Shown: positions 1-9,327 of the stretch, piece after piece
Layout of the letters: the number at the start of each line of letters is the position of its first letter
How positions within the stretch are numbered: position 1 is the stretch's first letter
Origin: Aquimarina spongiae
Lineage (GTDB): Bacteria > Bacteroidota > Bacteroidia > Flavobacteriales > Flavobacteriaceae
DNA: 64,000 bases
NCBI RefSeq assembly: GCF_900141785.1
Contig: NZ_FQYP01000002.1
Coordinates: 62,001 to 126,000, forward strand
Reading direction: 5' to 3'
Program-made: the position numbers and the translations under genes
The notes under the pieces: model-generated
Databases searched by the model: none
What the model was told of the DNA's origin: nothing
The model's input: only the letters and a program-made list of their open reading frames with translations

Positions 1-1
1 C

Positions 2-169
2 GTAGCGATGATGGCCGACAAAACTGGAAGGCACTTGGTAATGATGCCGCATATCGAACGTTCTATTTTCCAGTGGAACTGGGCTAATTATCCAGATGGT
101 AGAAACGATGAAGTATCTCCATGGATCGAAGCTTTTGTAAACGCGAGAAAGTGGATAGAAAACCAATAA
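2..169 (+). CDS. purL: Phosphoribosylformylglycinamidine synthase, C-terminal end (partial)
   Basis: The window opens inside this gene and holds its last 55 codons. PurL makes formylglycinamidine ribonucleotide in purine synthesis, using ammonia released by its C-terminal class I glutamine amidotransferase domain. The visible residues include MMPHIERSIFQW, the MPHxER block that carries the His and Glu of the Cys-His-Glu glutaminase triad, followed by the ending SPWIEAFVNARKW. Everything upstream, including the catalytic Cys, lies outside the window. The reading frame is intact to a TAA stop and a terminator hairpin follows about 110 bases later. Confidence 0.9.
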   Translation, partial: VAMMADKTGRHLVMMPHIERSIFQWNWANYPDGRNDEVSPWIEAFVNARKWIENQ

Positions 170-279
170 AAATAAAGCGGTAGGATTAAAGATATCTTAA
201 ACTAGAATGGAGAATACCACCATATCCTCTTAAAAATTACGATATCAAGAATATCGCATCAAAAACAATAAAAAATTAA

Positions 280-308
280 GGAGTTGATAAATTACAGCTC
301 CTTTTTTT
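280..308 (+). terminator. Rho-independent terminator after purL
   Basis: A seven-pair stem (GGAGTTG with CAGCTCC, one G-U pair) closes an eight-base loop and is followed by seven T residues. It separates purL from the fatty-acid locus. Confidence 0.75.
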
Positions 309-344
309 ATATATTAGGGTTGTGTATTATCAGATTTTTTATAA

Positions 345-375
345 TTTGCGAAACTATGCACGCATAGTAATTTAA
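345..375 (+). promoter_or_regulatory. Predicted promoter of the acyl-CoA synthetase gene
   Basis: TTTG at 345-348 is followed after 19 bases by TAATTTAA at 368-375. This fits the Bacteroidota primary-sigma pattern TTTG-N19-TAnnTTTG with a perfect -33 box, perfect spacing and a weak -7 box. The inverted repeat at 353-368 fills the spacer, where a bound repressor would block polymerase. The implied leader is about 130 bases. No other promoter match stands out in the 341 bases between purL and this gene. Confidence 0.45.
353..368. promoter_or_regulatory. Candidate MarR operator (ACTATGC-AC-GCATAGT)
   Basis: A seven-base inverted repeat with a two-base centre. Its core TATGC-N2-GCATA is the same as the core of the 24-bp palindrome in front of the marR gene at 2421-2444. 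Both sit over predicted -33/-7 spacers. Sharing the core between the regulator gene and an acyl-CoA synthetase gene suggests they form one small fatty-acid regulon. Confidence 0.55.
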
Positions 376-510
376 CAAGATCCCTAGAAAGTAAAATGAA
401 GCATTTGTTTTTGGTATATAATCCCTTGGATTTTACTATCTTATAATGCTTTTATGCCATTCTTCTAGGTAAGATTTGTTGAATTCTACAAAAAACATTT
501 AAAACGACTT

Positions 511-2283
511 ATGACGACAATTACTAGATTATTTGATTTTCCACATTATCAATTAGAGAAATTTAATTTAGAAAAGGCTTTAATCACAAAGTATGATGGA
601 GAGTGGATTGCTACTTCTACCCAAGAATACATCAATAAAGCCAACCAGATTAGTAGAGGTTTACTAAGACTGGGGGTAAAACCAAACGATAAAATCGCCA
701 TAATATCTTCAAATAATAGAACTGAATGGAATATTACAGATATTGGTGTGTTACAAATCGGAGCACAAGATGTTCCTATTTATCCTACAATTTCTCAGGA
801 AGATTATGAATATGTATTAAATCACTCAGAGTCGGTATATTGTTTTGTTTCCGATGATGAAGTATTTCAAAAAGTAAAAAATATTCACGGAAACGTACCT
901 TCATTAAAAGGGGTATATTCTTTTAATGATATAGACGGTTGTAAAAGCTGGAATGAAGTTTTAGAATTAGGTAAAGATGACAGCAACCAGGAAGAAGTAG
1001 AAAAGTTAATGGCAGGAGTACATGAAGATGATCTTGCTACCTTAATATATACCTCTGGTACTACAGGTCGTCCAAAAGGAGTAATGCTAAGTCATAAAAA
1101 CGTGGTAAGCAATGCCTTAAGTGCTGCAACCCGATTCCCTATTCCTTCTGGAGAGGCAAAAGCGTTAAGCTTTTTACCAGTATGTCACATTTATGAGCGT
1201 ATGCTGATGTATTTATATCAATATTTGGGTGTAAGTATCTATTTTGCAGAGTCGCTAGAAACGATCAGTGACAACCTAAAAGAAGTGAAACCAGATGTGA
1301 TGACAGCGGTACCTAGACTTCTTGAAAAGGTATACGATAAAATTATTGCAAAAGGAGCTGACCTAACCGGGTTAAAGAAAAAGCTATTTTTCTGGGCAGT
1401 GGAGCTTGGTTTAGAATATGAGCCATACGGAGCCAACGGATGGTGGTACGAAAAGAAACTAGGATTGGCCAGAAAATTAATATTCAGCAAATGGCAAGAA
1501 GCCCTTGGAGGGAATCTAAAAGTAATTGCTTCGGGAAGTGCTGCACTACAACCAAGATTGGCAAGAGTATTTAATGCTGCTGGAATGTCTGTGATGGAAG
1601 GATACGGTCTTACCGAAACCTCTCCTGTAGTATCCGTAAATGATGAAAGAGAGAAAGGTTTCAAAATTGGAACTGTGGGTAAAATGATCCCTAATACCGA
1701 AGTTAAAATTGCAGAAGACGGTGAGATTCTTGTAAAAGGACCACAAGTAATGCAAGGATATTACAAAGATCCAGAAAAAACTGCTGAGGTATTAAAAGAT
1801 GGATACTTCCATACTGGTGATATCGGAGAAATTGATAGCGACGGGTTCTTAAGAATTACAGATCGTAAAAAAGAAATGTTCAAAACTTCTGGTGGAAAAT
1901 ATGTAGCTCCTCAGTTGATCGAAAACGCCATGAAGCAATCCAGATTCATTGAGCAAATTATGGTAATCGGTGAAGGAGAAAAAATGCCAGCTGCTTTCAT
2001 TCAGCCTAACTTCGAATTCTTAAAGGATTGGGCAGAAAGAAAAGGACTACAGATCGGTGGAACAATGGAAGAAATGATTAGCAATCCTACCGTGATAGAA
2101 CGCTATCAAGAAGAAGTAGATGAGCATAACGAAAAATTTGGGAAGTGGGAACGCGTAAAGAAATTCGAATTGACACCAGATGAGTGGAGTATCGATGCAG
2201 GTCACCTTACCCCTACTATGAAACTAAAAAGAAGAGTTATCAAAGAAAAATATAGTGCGTTATACACTAAGATTTATGGCTAA
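511..2283 (+). CDS. Long-chain acyl-CoA synthetase (AMP-forming)
   Basis: This ANL-superfamily ligase (590 aa) activates long-chain fatty acids to acyl-CoA through an acyl-adenylate, the step that feeds beta-oxidation. The P-loop-like A3 motif YTSGTTGRPKG is at residues 180-190, the A5 motif YGLTET at 365-370, the adenylate-binding HTGD at 434-437 and the hinge DRKK at 451-454. Length and motif spacing match bacterial and eukaryotic long-chain synthetases of the FAA type rather than acetyl-CoA synthetase. There is no signal peptide, so it should be cytoplasmic or membrane-peripheral. It stands alone, closed by its own terminator, ahead of the marR-fadNAE operon, and its promoter carries the same palindrome core as marR. 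Confidence 0.92.
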   Translation: MTTITRLFDFPHYQLEKFNLEKALITKYDGEWIATSTQEYINKANQISRGLLRLGVKPNDKIAIISSNNRTEWNITDIGVLQIGAQDVPIYPTISQEDYEYVLNHSESVYCFVSDDEVFQKVKNIHGNVPSLKGVYSFNDIDGCKSWNEVLELGKDDSNQEEVEKLMAGVHEDDLATLIYTSGTTGRPKGVMLSHKNVVSNALSAATRFPIPSGEAKALSFLPVCHIYERMLMYLYQYLGVSIYFAESLETISDNLKEVKPDVMTAVPRLLEKVYDKIIAKGADLTGLKKKLFFWAVELGLEYEPYGANGWWYEKKLGLARKLIFSKWQEALGGNLKVIASGSAALQPRLARVFNAAGMSVMEGYGLTETSPVVSVNDEREKGFKIGTVGKMIPNTEVKIAEDGEILVKGPQVMQGYYKDPEKTAEVLKDGYFHTGDIGEIDSDGFLRITDRKKEMFKTSGGKYVAPQLIENAMKQSRFIEQIMVIGEGEKMPAAFIQPNFEFLKDWAERKGLQIGGTMEEMISNPTVIERYQEEVDEHNEKFGKWERVKKFELTPDEWSIDAGHLTPTMKLKRRVIKEKYSALYTKIYG

Positions 2284-2337
2284 TTCAAACTACTGATTAC
2301 AATTGTAATATATATACAAGCTTAACTGTTAATCAGT

Positions 2338-2366
2338 AAACTCCTCATTTTATGGGGAGTTTTTTT
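2338..2366 (+). terminator. Rho-independent terminator after the acyl-CoA synthetase gene
   Basis: AAACTCCTC pairs with GGGGAGTTT (nine pairs, one G-U) around a seven-base loop, and the stem runs into a T tract. It overlaps the upstream part of the open frame that leads into marR, one reason for starting marR at 2478. Confidence 0.8.
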
Positions 2367-2420
2367 ATTAATTCAATAGAAAAACGTAAATTACTTCAAC
2401 ATTTTCTAAATTTTTACATT

Positions 2421-2444
2421 ATTTATTATGCATGCATAATAAAT
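2421..2444. promoter_or_regulatory. 24-bp perfect palindrome, candidate MarR operator
   Basis: The sequence is self-complementary over 24 bases with the core TTATGCATGCATAA. It lies 33 to 56 bases before the marR ATG. A -7-like TACCTTTA begins at 2451 and the matching -33 position (2428-2430, ATG instead of TTG, 20-base spacer) falls inside the palindrome, so bound protein would block transcription. Autorepression by the adjacent MarR protein is the simplest reading. Confidence 0.65.
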
Positions 2445-2477
2445 TTTTCTTACCTTTACCATCACAATAATAAACGA

Positions 2478-2933
2478 ATGAGGGAAAAAACGATCGACTA
2501 TGCCCTTCGGGCTACATGGATGGCGGTTGCCAAGATGTATAACGAAGAAGCAAGTAAAAAAGGCAGTACTATGGCTACTGGATTTGCACTCCTAAGTATT
2601 GATCCAGAAAGCGGCACTCCATCAACCTCTTTAGGACCCAAAATGGGCATGGAAGCTACAAGCCTGTCACGTACTTTGAAAACCATGGAAGAAAAAGGAT
2701 TAATCTATAGAAAAAAGAACCCTCAGGATGGCCGAGGTGTTTTGATCTATTTAACCCCTTTTGGAGTAGAAATGAGAAATTTCTCTAAAGAAGTGGTTTT
2801 CACTTTTGACAACGCGGTAAAAAAACACATTCCAAAAGAAAAACTAGATGTTTTTCTGGAAGTATTTCAGATCATCAACGATTTAATATCGTCAAAGAAA
2901 ATTTATAAAAAACAGGAATCTATAAAACCTTAA
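2478..2933 (+). CDS. MarR-family transcriptional regulator
   Basis: A 151-residue winged-helix protein, usual for MarR dimers. The helix-turn-helix and wing lie around residues 45-95: MEATSLSRTLKTMEEKGL is the recognition region and KNPQDGRGVLIYLT is the wing with the typical DxRxxxxxLT pattern. The frame is open to 2352, but that stretch overlaps the terminator of the preceding gene and the palindromic operator, so the ATG at 2478 is preferred. It is the first gene of a four-gene operon, 17 bases before fadN. The effector is likely an acyl-CoA or fatty acid by context, but nothing in the sequence proves this. Confidence 0.88.
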   Translation: MREKTIDYALRATWMAVAKMYNEEASKKGSTMATGFALLSIDPESGTPSTSLGPKMGMEATSLSRTLKTMEEKGLIYRKKNPQDGRGVLIYLTPFGVEMRNFSKEVVFTFDNAVKKHIPKEKLDVFLEVFQIINDLISSKKIYKKQESIKP

Positions 2934-2950
2934 CAACCAGAAGTTCAACA

Positions 2951-5356
2951 ATGAAAAGAATCATTAAAAAAGTTGCAGTCGTCGGCTCAGGAATTATGGG
3001 ATCGGGAATTGCATGTCATTTTGCTAATATTGGTGCAGAAGTTCTACTATTAGATATCGTTCCTAGAGAACTAAACGATAAAGAAAAGGCAAAAGGCCTT
3101 ACTTTAGAAGACAAAGCAGTAAGAAATCGATTAGTAAATGATTCGCTTACCGCTGCGCTTAAATCAAAGCCCTCTCCTATTTATCATCAAAAATTTGCAA
3201 ACAGAATTACCACAGGTAATTTGGAAGATGATATTGCAAAAGTTGCAGATGTAGATTGGATTATCGAGGTTGTTGTTGAGAGACTTGATATCAAAAAACA
3301 AGTTTTCGAAAACTTAGAAAAATACAGAACACCAGGAACTTTAATTACTTCAAATACTTCTGGTATTCCTATCAAATTTATGAGTGAAGGTAGAAGCGAA
3401 GATTTCCAGAAACATTTCTGTGGAACACACTTCTTTAACCCTGCTCGTTACTTAAAGTTATTTGAGATTATCCCTGGTCCACAAACTTCTACAGAAGTAT
3501 TGGATTTCTTAAACGGATACGGAGAGCAATTCTTGGGTAAAACTTCTGTTGTAGCCAAAGATACACCAGCATTTATCGGTAACAGAATTGGTATCTTCAG
3601 CATCATGAGTTTATTCCATATGGTAAAAGAAATGGGATTAACTATCGAAGAAGTGGATAAACTTACTGGTCCGGTAATCGGTCGTCCAAAATCAGCTACC
3701 TTCAGAACGGTAGATGTTGTTGGTCTGGATACTTTGGTTCATGTAGCTAATGGTATCGCTGAAAACTGTCCAGATGACGAACGTCATGAATTGTTTAAAC
3801 TTCCTGATTTCATCAATACAATGATGGAAAACAAATGGTTAGGAAGCAAAACAAAACAAGGGTTCTATAAAAAACACGTTTCTCCAGAAGGTAAAAAAGA
3901 TATTCTTTCTTTAGATTTGGATACCTTAGAATATAGAGAAAAGAAAAGAGCTTCTTTTGCAACACTAGAAATGACAAAGACTATCGATAAAGTAATCGAT
4001 CGTTTTAAAGTATTAGTATCCGGAAAAGACAAAGCAGGAGAATTCTATCGTAAGAACCTTGCCGCTTTATTTACATACGTTTCAAACCGAATTCCAGAAA
4101 TCACTGACGATTTATACAAGATTGACGATGCGATGAAAGCTGGTTTTGGCTGGGAGCATGGACCATTCCAAATCTGGGATGCTGTAGGTGTTGAAAAAGG
4201 AATAGAAATGATGAAAGCTGAAGGATATGAGCCAGCAGCTTGGGTAAACGAAATGTTAGCTTCTGGAAGTTCTTCTTTCTATACGGTAAAAGAAGGTGCT
4301 ACGTATTTCTACGAAATTCCAACAAAACAACAGACAAAAGTACCTGGACAAGATGCCTTTATCATTTTAGATAACATTAGAGAATCTTCTCAGGTATTCA
4401 AAAACAGCGGTGTTGTTGTTGAAGATCTTGGAGATGGAATCTTAAATGTAGAATTCCAAAGTAAGATGAACACTATTGGTGGTGATGTTCTTGCTGGTCT
4501 TAATAAAGCTATTGATCTTGCAGAAAAAGATTTCCAGGGATTGGTTGTTGGTAACCAGGGAGCAAATTTCTCTGTGGGTGCAAACATCGGTATGATCTTT
4601 ATGATGGCTGTAGAGCAAGAATATGACGAATTGAACATGGCAATCAAATACTTCCAGGATACCATGATGCGTATGCGCTACTCTTCTATCCCTACGGTTG
4701 TGGCTCCTCACGGAATGTCGCTTGGTGGTGGATGTGAGATCTCACTCCATGCAGACAAGGTTGTTGCAGCTGCAGAAACTTATATGGGATTAGTAGAATT
4801 TGGTGTTGGTGTGATCCCAGGTGGTGGTGGATCCAAAGAAATGGCATTAAGAGCTGCTGATTTGTTTAAGAAGAACGATGTAGAGTTAAATATTCTACAA
4901 GAGCATTTCTTAACCATTGGTATGGCAAAAGTGTCTACTTCGGCTTATGAAGCTTTTGATACTAACCTACTACAAAAAGGTAAAGATATTGTTGTGGTTA
5001 ACAAAGATCGCCAGATCGCTACCGCAAAAGCACATGCAAAATTAATGGCAGAGCAAGGATATACACAACCGCCTCGCCGTAAAGACATAAAAGTACTTGG
5101 AAAACAAGCACTGGGTATGTTCTTGGTAGGAACAGACTCTATGGAAGCAAGTAGATTTATCTCTGAACACGATCACAAAATAGCCAACAAACTAGGTTAT
5201 GTAATGGCTGGAGGAGACCTTTCTGAACCTACTTTGGTTACAGAACAGTATTTACTTGATCTTGAAAGAGAAGCTTTCTTGTCTCTTTGTACAGAACGTA
5301 AAACTCTTGAGCGTATCGAACACATGCTTAAGAAAGGAAAACCTCTTAGAAACTAG
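2951..5356 (+). CDS. fadN: 3-hydroxyacyl-CoA dehydrogenase / enoyl-CoA hydratase, FadN type
   Basis: A bifunctional beta-oxidation enzyme of 801 aa that hydrates 2-enoyl-CoA and oxidises 3-hydroxyacyl-CoA with NAD. The dehydrogenase half comes first: Rossmann motif GSGIMGSG at residues 12-19 and the HFFNP block around 160-164. The crotonase-fold hydratase half lies at roughly 470-700, with an oxyanion-hole region near 538-545, GGGCEISLHAD near 595 and VIPGGGGSKEM near 620. This domain order is the reverse of E. coli FadB and the same as Bacillus FadN, and the order fadN-fadA-fadE also matches the Bacillus fadNAE operon. The regulator here is MarR rather than TetR-type FadR. Confidence 0.92.
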   Translation: MKRIIKKVAVVGSGIMGSGIACHFANIGAEVLLLDIVPRELNDKEKAKGLTLEDKAVRNRLVNDSLTAALKSKPSPIYHQKFANRITTGNLEDDIAKVADVDWIIEVVVERLDIKKQVFENLEKYRTPGTLITSNTSGIPIKFMSEGRSEDFQKHFCGTHFFNPARYLKLFEIIPGPQTSTEVLDFLNGYGEQFLGKTSVVAKDTPAFIGNRIGIFSIMSLFHMVKEMGLTIEEVDKLTGPVIGRPKSATFRTVDVVGLDTLVHVANGIAENCPDDERHELFKLPDFINTMMENKWLGSKTKQGFYKKHVSPEGKKDILSLDLDTLEYREKKRASFATLEMTKTIDKVIDRFKVLVSGKDKAGEFYRKNLAALFTYVSNRIPEITDDLYKIDDAMKAGFGWEHGPFQIWDAVGVEKGIEMMKAEGYEPAAWVNEMLASGSSSFYTVKEGATYFYEIPTKQQTKVPGQDAFIILDNIRESSQVFKNSGVVVEDLGDGILNVEFQSKMNTIGGDVLAGLNKAIDLAEKDFQGLVVGNQGANFSVGANIGMIFMMAVEQEYDELNMAIKYFQDTMMRMRYSSIPTVVAPHGMSLGGGCEISLHADKVVAAAETYMGLVEFGVGVIPGGGGSKEMALRAADLFKKNDVELNILQEHFLTIGMAKVSTSAYEAFDTNLLQKGKDIVVVNKDRQIATAKAHAKLMAEQGYTQPPRRKDIKVLGKQALGMFLVGTDSMEASRFISEHDHKIANKLGYVMAGGDLSEPTLVTEQYLLDLEREAFLSLCTERKTLERIEHMLKKGKPLRN

Positions 5357-5377
5357 AACCTTAGAAAAAGAAAAAAG

Positions 5378-6565
5378 ATGAAAACAGCATATATAGTAAA
5401 AGCTTATAGAACAGCCGTGGGAAAAGCGCCCCGCGGATTGTTCAGATTTAAAAGAACTGATGAATTAGCTGCAGAAACCATCGAGCACATGATGAAAGAG
5501 CTTCCTCAATTGGATAAGTCTCGTATTGATGATGTGATTGTAGGAAATGCAATGCCAGAAGGTGCACAAGGATTAAACATGGCTCGTTTGATTTCATTAA
5601 TGGGATTAGATTCTATAGATGTACCAGGTGTTACTGTAAACCGTTTCTGTTCTTCTGGACTTGAAACTATCGGAATCGCTACTGCAAAAATACAAGCAGG
5701 AATGGCAGATTGTATCATCGCTGGTGGTGCAGAGAGCATGAGTGCAGTACCAATGACTGGTTTCAAAACAGATTTGAACTATGACCTTGCAAAAGATAAC
5801 GCAAGTTATTACTGGGGAATGGGAAATACTGCAGAAGCCGTAGCTGATCAATTTAAAGTATCTCGTGAGGATCAGGATGAGTTTGCTTACAATTCTCATA
5901 TGAAAGCATTGAAAGCACAAGCTGAAAATCGTTTTCAGGATCAAATCGTGCCTATCAACGTAGAACAGACTTATATCGATGCTAGTGGTAAGAAAGCTAC
6001 AAAATCATATACAGTAAACAAAGACGAAGGACCTCGTGCTGGTACTAGTAAAGAGGTATTAGGAAAACTAAGGCCTGTATTTGCTGCAGGTGGTAGTGTT
6101 ACTGCTGGTAACTCTTCTCAAATGAGTGATGGTGCTGCTTTTGTATTGGTAATGAGCGAAGAAATGGTAAAAGAACTTAATCTTGAGCCTATTGCAAGAA
6201 TGGTAAACTATGCAGCTGCTGGAGTTGAACCAAGAATCATGGGTATCGGACCAGTAAAAGCTATTCCAAAGGCGTTGAAACAAGCTGGTTTAAAGCAAGA
6301 TGATGTTGAGTTGATCGAACTTAACGAAGCTTTTGCTTCTCAATCGCTTGCTGTAATCCGGGAACTTGGATTAAATCCAGACATCATTAACGTAAACGGA
6401 GGAGCTATTGCTTTAGGACACCCACTAGGTTGTACGGGAGCAAAGCTATCGGTACAGTTATTTGATGAGATGCGTAAGCGTGAAATGAAAGGAAAATACG
6501 GTATGGTAACTATGTGTGTCGGAACAGGACAAGGTGCCGCTGGTATTTTTGAATTTTTGAATTAA
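5378..6565 (+). CDS. fadA: Acetyl-CoA C-acyltransferase (3-ketoacyl-CoA thiolase)
   Basis: The thiolase (395 aa) cleaves 3-ketoacyl-CoA with CoA in the last step of each beta-oxidation cycle. The nucleophilic cysteine is C91 in [12 protein letters not shown]348 sits in [10 protein letters not shown] and the acid/base C380 in MCVGTGQG, so the full triad is present. Length is standard for a homotetrameric degradative thiolase. It starts 21 bases after fadN and should be co-transcribed with it. Confidence 0.93.
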   Translation: MKTAYIVKAYRTAVGKAPRGLFRFKRTDELAAETIEHMMKELPQLDKSRIDDVIVGNAMPEGAQGLNMARLISLMGLDSIDVPGVTVNRFCSSGLETIGIATAKIQAGMADCIIAGGAESMSAVPMTGFKTDLNYDLAKDNASYYWGMGNTAEAVADQFKVSREDQDEFAYNSHMKALKAQAENRFQDQIVPINVEQTYIDASGKKATKSYTVNKDEGPRAGTSKEVLGKLRPVFAAGGSVTAGNSSQMSDGAAFVLVMSEEMVKELNLEPIARMVNYAAAGVEPRIMGIGPVKAIPKALKQAGLKQDDVELIELNEAFASQSLAVIRELGLNPDIINVNGGAIALGHPLGCTGAKLSVQLFDEMRKREMKGKYGMVTMCVGTGQGAAGIFEFLN

Positions 6566-6602
6566 AATAAAAGAGTAAAAGAAGAAATATAATACGAAGA
6601 AG

Positions 6603-8420
6603 ATGAGTACAGAAACTATAAATAAAGATATTTTACGAGGTGGACAATTCCTTGTAAAAGAAACAAAATGTGAAGATGTATTTACTCCAGAAGATTTTTC
6701 TGAAGAGCAAAAAATGATGCGTGATAGCGCAAGAGAGTTTGTTGATCGCGAATTATGGGCGCATTGGGAGAGATTTGAGTCTAAAGACTATGATTATACA
6801 GAACAATGTATGAAAAAAGCTGGTGAGCTTGGTCTTTTGGGTGTTGCTGTTCCTGAAGATTATGATGGACTAGGAATGGGGTTTGTTTCTACAATGCTTG
6901 TATGTGATTATATTTCTGGAGCAACAGGATCATTCAGTACAGCGTTTGGAGCGCACACTGGTATCGGTACTATGCCAATCTCATTATACGGAAATGAAGA
7001 ACAAAAGAAAAAATACGTTTCTAAATTAGCCACTGGTGAGTGGATGGGTGCATATTGTTTGACTGAGCCTGGAGCAGGATCTGATGCTAACTCTGGAAAG
7101 ACCAAAGCTGTTCTTTCTGAAGATGGAAAACACTATTCGATCTCTGGTCAAAAAATGTGGATCTCAAATGCAGGATTTTGTAACCTAATGATTGTTTTTG
7201 CTCGTATCGAAGACGACAAAAACATTACAGGTTTTATCGTAGAATATGATCCGGCAAATCCTAATGGAATTTCTTTAGGAGATGAAGAGAAAAAATTAGG
7301 AATCCACTCCTCTTCTACTCGTCAGGTATTCTTCAGTGATACCAAAGTACCAGTAGAAAACATGTTATCTGAAAGAGGTAACGGTTTCAAAATTGCAATG
7401 AATGCTTTAAATGTTGGTCGTATCAAATTGGCAGCTGCTTGTTTGGACGCGCAACGTAGAGTAATCAATGAGGCTACAAAGTATGCTAACGAGCGTATCC
7501 AGTTTAAAACGCCTATCGTTAATTTTGGAGCTATAAAATCGAAGCTTGCTGAAATGGCTACCAACACGTATGCTGATGAGTCTGCAAGTTATAGAGCTGC
7601 AAAAAATATCGAAGATAGAATCGCTATTCGTCAAGCTGAAGGTAATACTCACCAGGAAGCTGAACTTAAAGGTGTAGAGGAATATGCTATCGAGTGTTCT
7701 ATTCTTAAAGTAGCGGTTTCTGAAGATGTACAAAGTTGTACAGATGAAGGTATCCAAATCTTTGGAGGTATGGGATTCTCTGCTGATACTCCAATGGAAT
7801 CTGCTTGGAGAGATGCTCGTATTTCTCGTATCTATGAAGGTACCAACGAGATCAACAGAATGTTGGCAGTAGGTATGCTAGTAAAAAAGGCGATGAAAGG
7901 TCATGTAGATCTTTTAGGGCCAGCTATGAAAGTTGCTGATGAGCTTACAGGAATTCCTTCATTCGATACTCCGGATTACTCAGTATTGTTTTCTGAAGAA
8001 AAAGAAATCATTGCTAAGTTGAAGAAAGTATTCTTAATGGTGGCTGGATCTGCTGTTCAGAAATTCGGACCAAAATTAGAAGAGCACCAACAGTTATTAA
8101 TGGCTGCTGCTGATATCTTGATCGAGATCTACATGGCAGAATCTGCAATACTACGTACTGAGAAAAACGCTAAACGTTTTGGTGAAGAATCTCAGGATAC
8201 TCAAATTGCAATGAGTCAATTATACTTGTATAATGCAGTAGACATCATTATCAAGAAAGGAAAAGAAGCTATCGTTTCTTTTGCTGAAGGAGATGAGCAA
8301 AGAATGATGTTAATGGGTCTTAAGCGTTTTACTAAATACGCAAACCAACCTAACGTTGTTGAATTAAGAACTAAAATTGCCAACAAAATATCTGAAGAAA
8401 ACGGATATTACCTTGGATAA
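6603..8420 (+). CDS. fadE: Acyl-CoA dehydrogenase, long form
   Basis: An FAD enzyme of 605 aa that introduces the 2,3 double bond of acyl-CoA. The core ACAD fold covers about residues 25-430, with the signature YCLTEPGAGSDA, a W-I-S-N-A flavin-contact block (MWISNAGF), and Y411-E412-G413-T414 followed by NEINR, where E412 is the expected catalytic base. A C-terminal extension of about 170 residues, helical in character, is shared with Bacillus FadE and VLCAD-like enzymes rather than the 380-residue short forms. It is last in the operon and is followed by a strong terminator. Confidence 0.92.
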   Translation: MSTETINKDILRGGQFLVKETKCEDVFTPEDFSEEQKMMRDSAREFVDRELWAHWERFESKDYDYTEQCMKKAGELGLLGVAVPEDYDGLGMGFVSTMLVCDYISGATGSFSTAFGAHTGIGTMPISLYGNEEQKKKYVSKLATGEWMGAYCLTEPGAGSDANSGKTKAVLSEDGKHYSISGQKMWISNAGFCNLMIVFARIEDDKNITGFIVEYDPANPNGISLGDEEKKLGIHSSSTRQVFFSDTKVPVENMLSERGNGFKIAMNALNVGRIKLAAACLDAQRRVINEATKYANERIQFKTPIVNFGAIKSKLAEMATNTYADESASYRAAKNIEDRIAIRQAEGNTHQEAELKGVEEYAIECSILKVAVSEDVQSCTDEGIQIFGGMGFSADTPMESAWRDARISRIYEGTNEINRMLAVGMLVKKAMKGHVDLLGPAMKVADELTGIPSFDTPDYSVLFSEEKEIIAKLKKVFLMVAGSAVQKFGPKLEEHQQLLMAAADILIEIYMAESAILRTEKNAKRFGEESQDTQIAMSQLYLYNAVDIIIKKGKEAIVSFAEGDEQRMMLMGLKRFTKYANQPNVVELRTKIANKISEENGYYLG

Positions 8421-8482
8421 TTAATAATACATATTGCCCCCCTAGGGCTTTAAACTAGGGAGTTGTTTAATTTTGATTTAAG

Positions 8483-8521
8483 AAACCGCCTTTTTAGTAT
8501 TGGGTAAAAGGCGGTTTTTTT
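8483..8521 (+). terminator. Rho-independent terminator after fadE
   Basis: AAACCGCCTTTT pairs perfectly with AAAAGGCGGTTT (12 pairs) around an 11-base loop, and a T tract follows. A second, weaker inverted repeat (CCCTAG...CTAGGG, about 8438-8460) lies just before it. It may also stop the convergent gene ending at 8533. Confidence 0.88.
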
Positions 8522-8532
8522 ATGAGTTATGT

Positions 8533-9327
8533 TTAACCTCTACATCCTCGTATTACTCCAAAAAGGTAATCATCTGCAGCTTGTCCATACTCATCGCCAC
8601 AATTACTATCAAATGGATTGGTACTTCCTCCTAATACTCTACCACACTGATCATGGTCCAAACAGTCCTTTGTCCATGCACTAGCCAAAGTAAAAATTCC
8701 AGGACATCCAGAACCGCAACGCCCCAAACAACGATCACCGTTTACTAATTTTCGCTCTCTGAATTCTCTTCCTCTTGCATCGTCATAAACCGCGGTAACA
8801 TAAGTATTTTTGCGAATACAGGTAATTCCTTCATTAGATCCTTTTATTCCACTAAGTCTATTACTTTTGATACTCAACTTATCATAAGCATAATGGTTAG
8901 GTGATTTGGCCCAATATTCTAACAATCTCAATAATGTAAACTCTGCCAGCGTAAAATCATCCACAGAACCATCTTTAAACAAATATTCGGATAACTCTTG
9001 ACCCAAATCCAAAAACGCTTCTTTTTGACTTTTACTTAAAACTGCCTTGCTTCCATCCAGATCTATATTTTCTGTAGCATAATCAATAACGGCAGTAAGA
9101 GCATGTTGGTCTATATTAATTGTAGCTACATAAAGCACATCGCTTTTAGCGATCACCTTAAAGCGAATTTCATGACCATTCATTCGTTTATGCCCACTGA
9201 GTACATCTGTTCCCTGAATTTCTAATCCTACAGATTGTGCAGTTTGGTTTTCTTCAGATTGCTCGCAAGAAGCTGTTAACAGCAAACAAATCAAGGCAAT
9301 ACCTAATAATCTAAATCGATTTTTCAT
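8533..9327 (-). CDS. Phospholipase A2-like lipoprotein
   Basis: The 264-residue product begins with a lipoprotein signal ending LLTASC, so C21 would be lipidated. Residues 22-165 show no domain I can name. The C-terminal 95 residues are cysteine-rich, with eight cysteines (170, 200, 204, 208, 222, 228, 243, 262) that could form four disulfides. They contain CLGRCGSGCPG, like a PLA2 calcium loop, and C222-L-D-H225-D226-Q-C228, like the CCxxHDxC active-site helix of secreted phospholipases A2, in which His-Asp activates water. Lipase activity is an inference. It ends just after the fadE terminator, so its placement beside the fatty-acid genes is suggestive only. Confidence 0.6.
   Translation of the reverse strand: MKNRFRLLGIALICLLLTASCEQSEENQTAQSVGLEIQGTDVLSGHKRMNGHEIRFKVIAKSDVLYVATINIDQHALTAVIDYATENIDLDGSKAVLSKSQKEAFLDLGQELSEYLFKDGSVDDFTLAEFTLLRLLEYWAKSPNHYAYDKLSIKSNRLSGIKGSNEGITCIRKNTYVTAVYDDARGREFRERKLVNGDRCLGRCGSGCPGIFTLASAWTKDCLDHDQCGRVLGGSTNPFDSNCGDEYGQAADDYLFGVIRGCRG

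Noticed and set aside
2352-2477. In-frame extension of the marR gene to an ATG at 2352
   Set aside because: It overlaps the upstream terminator and the operator, and the added 42 residues are not MarR-like.
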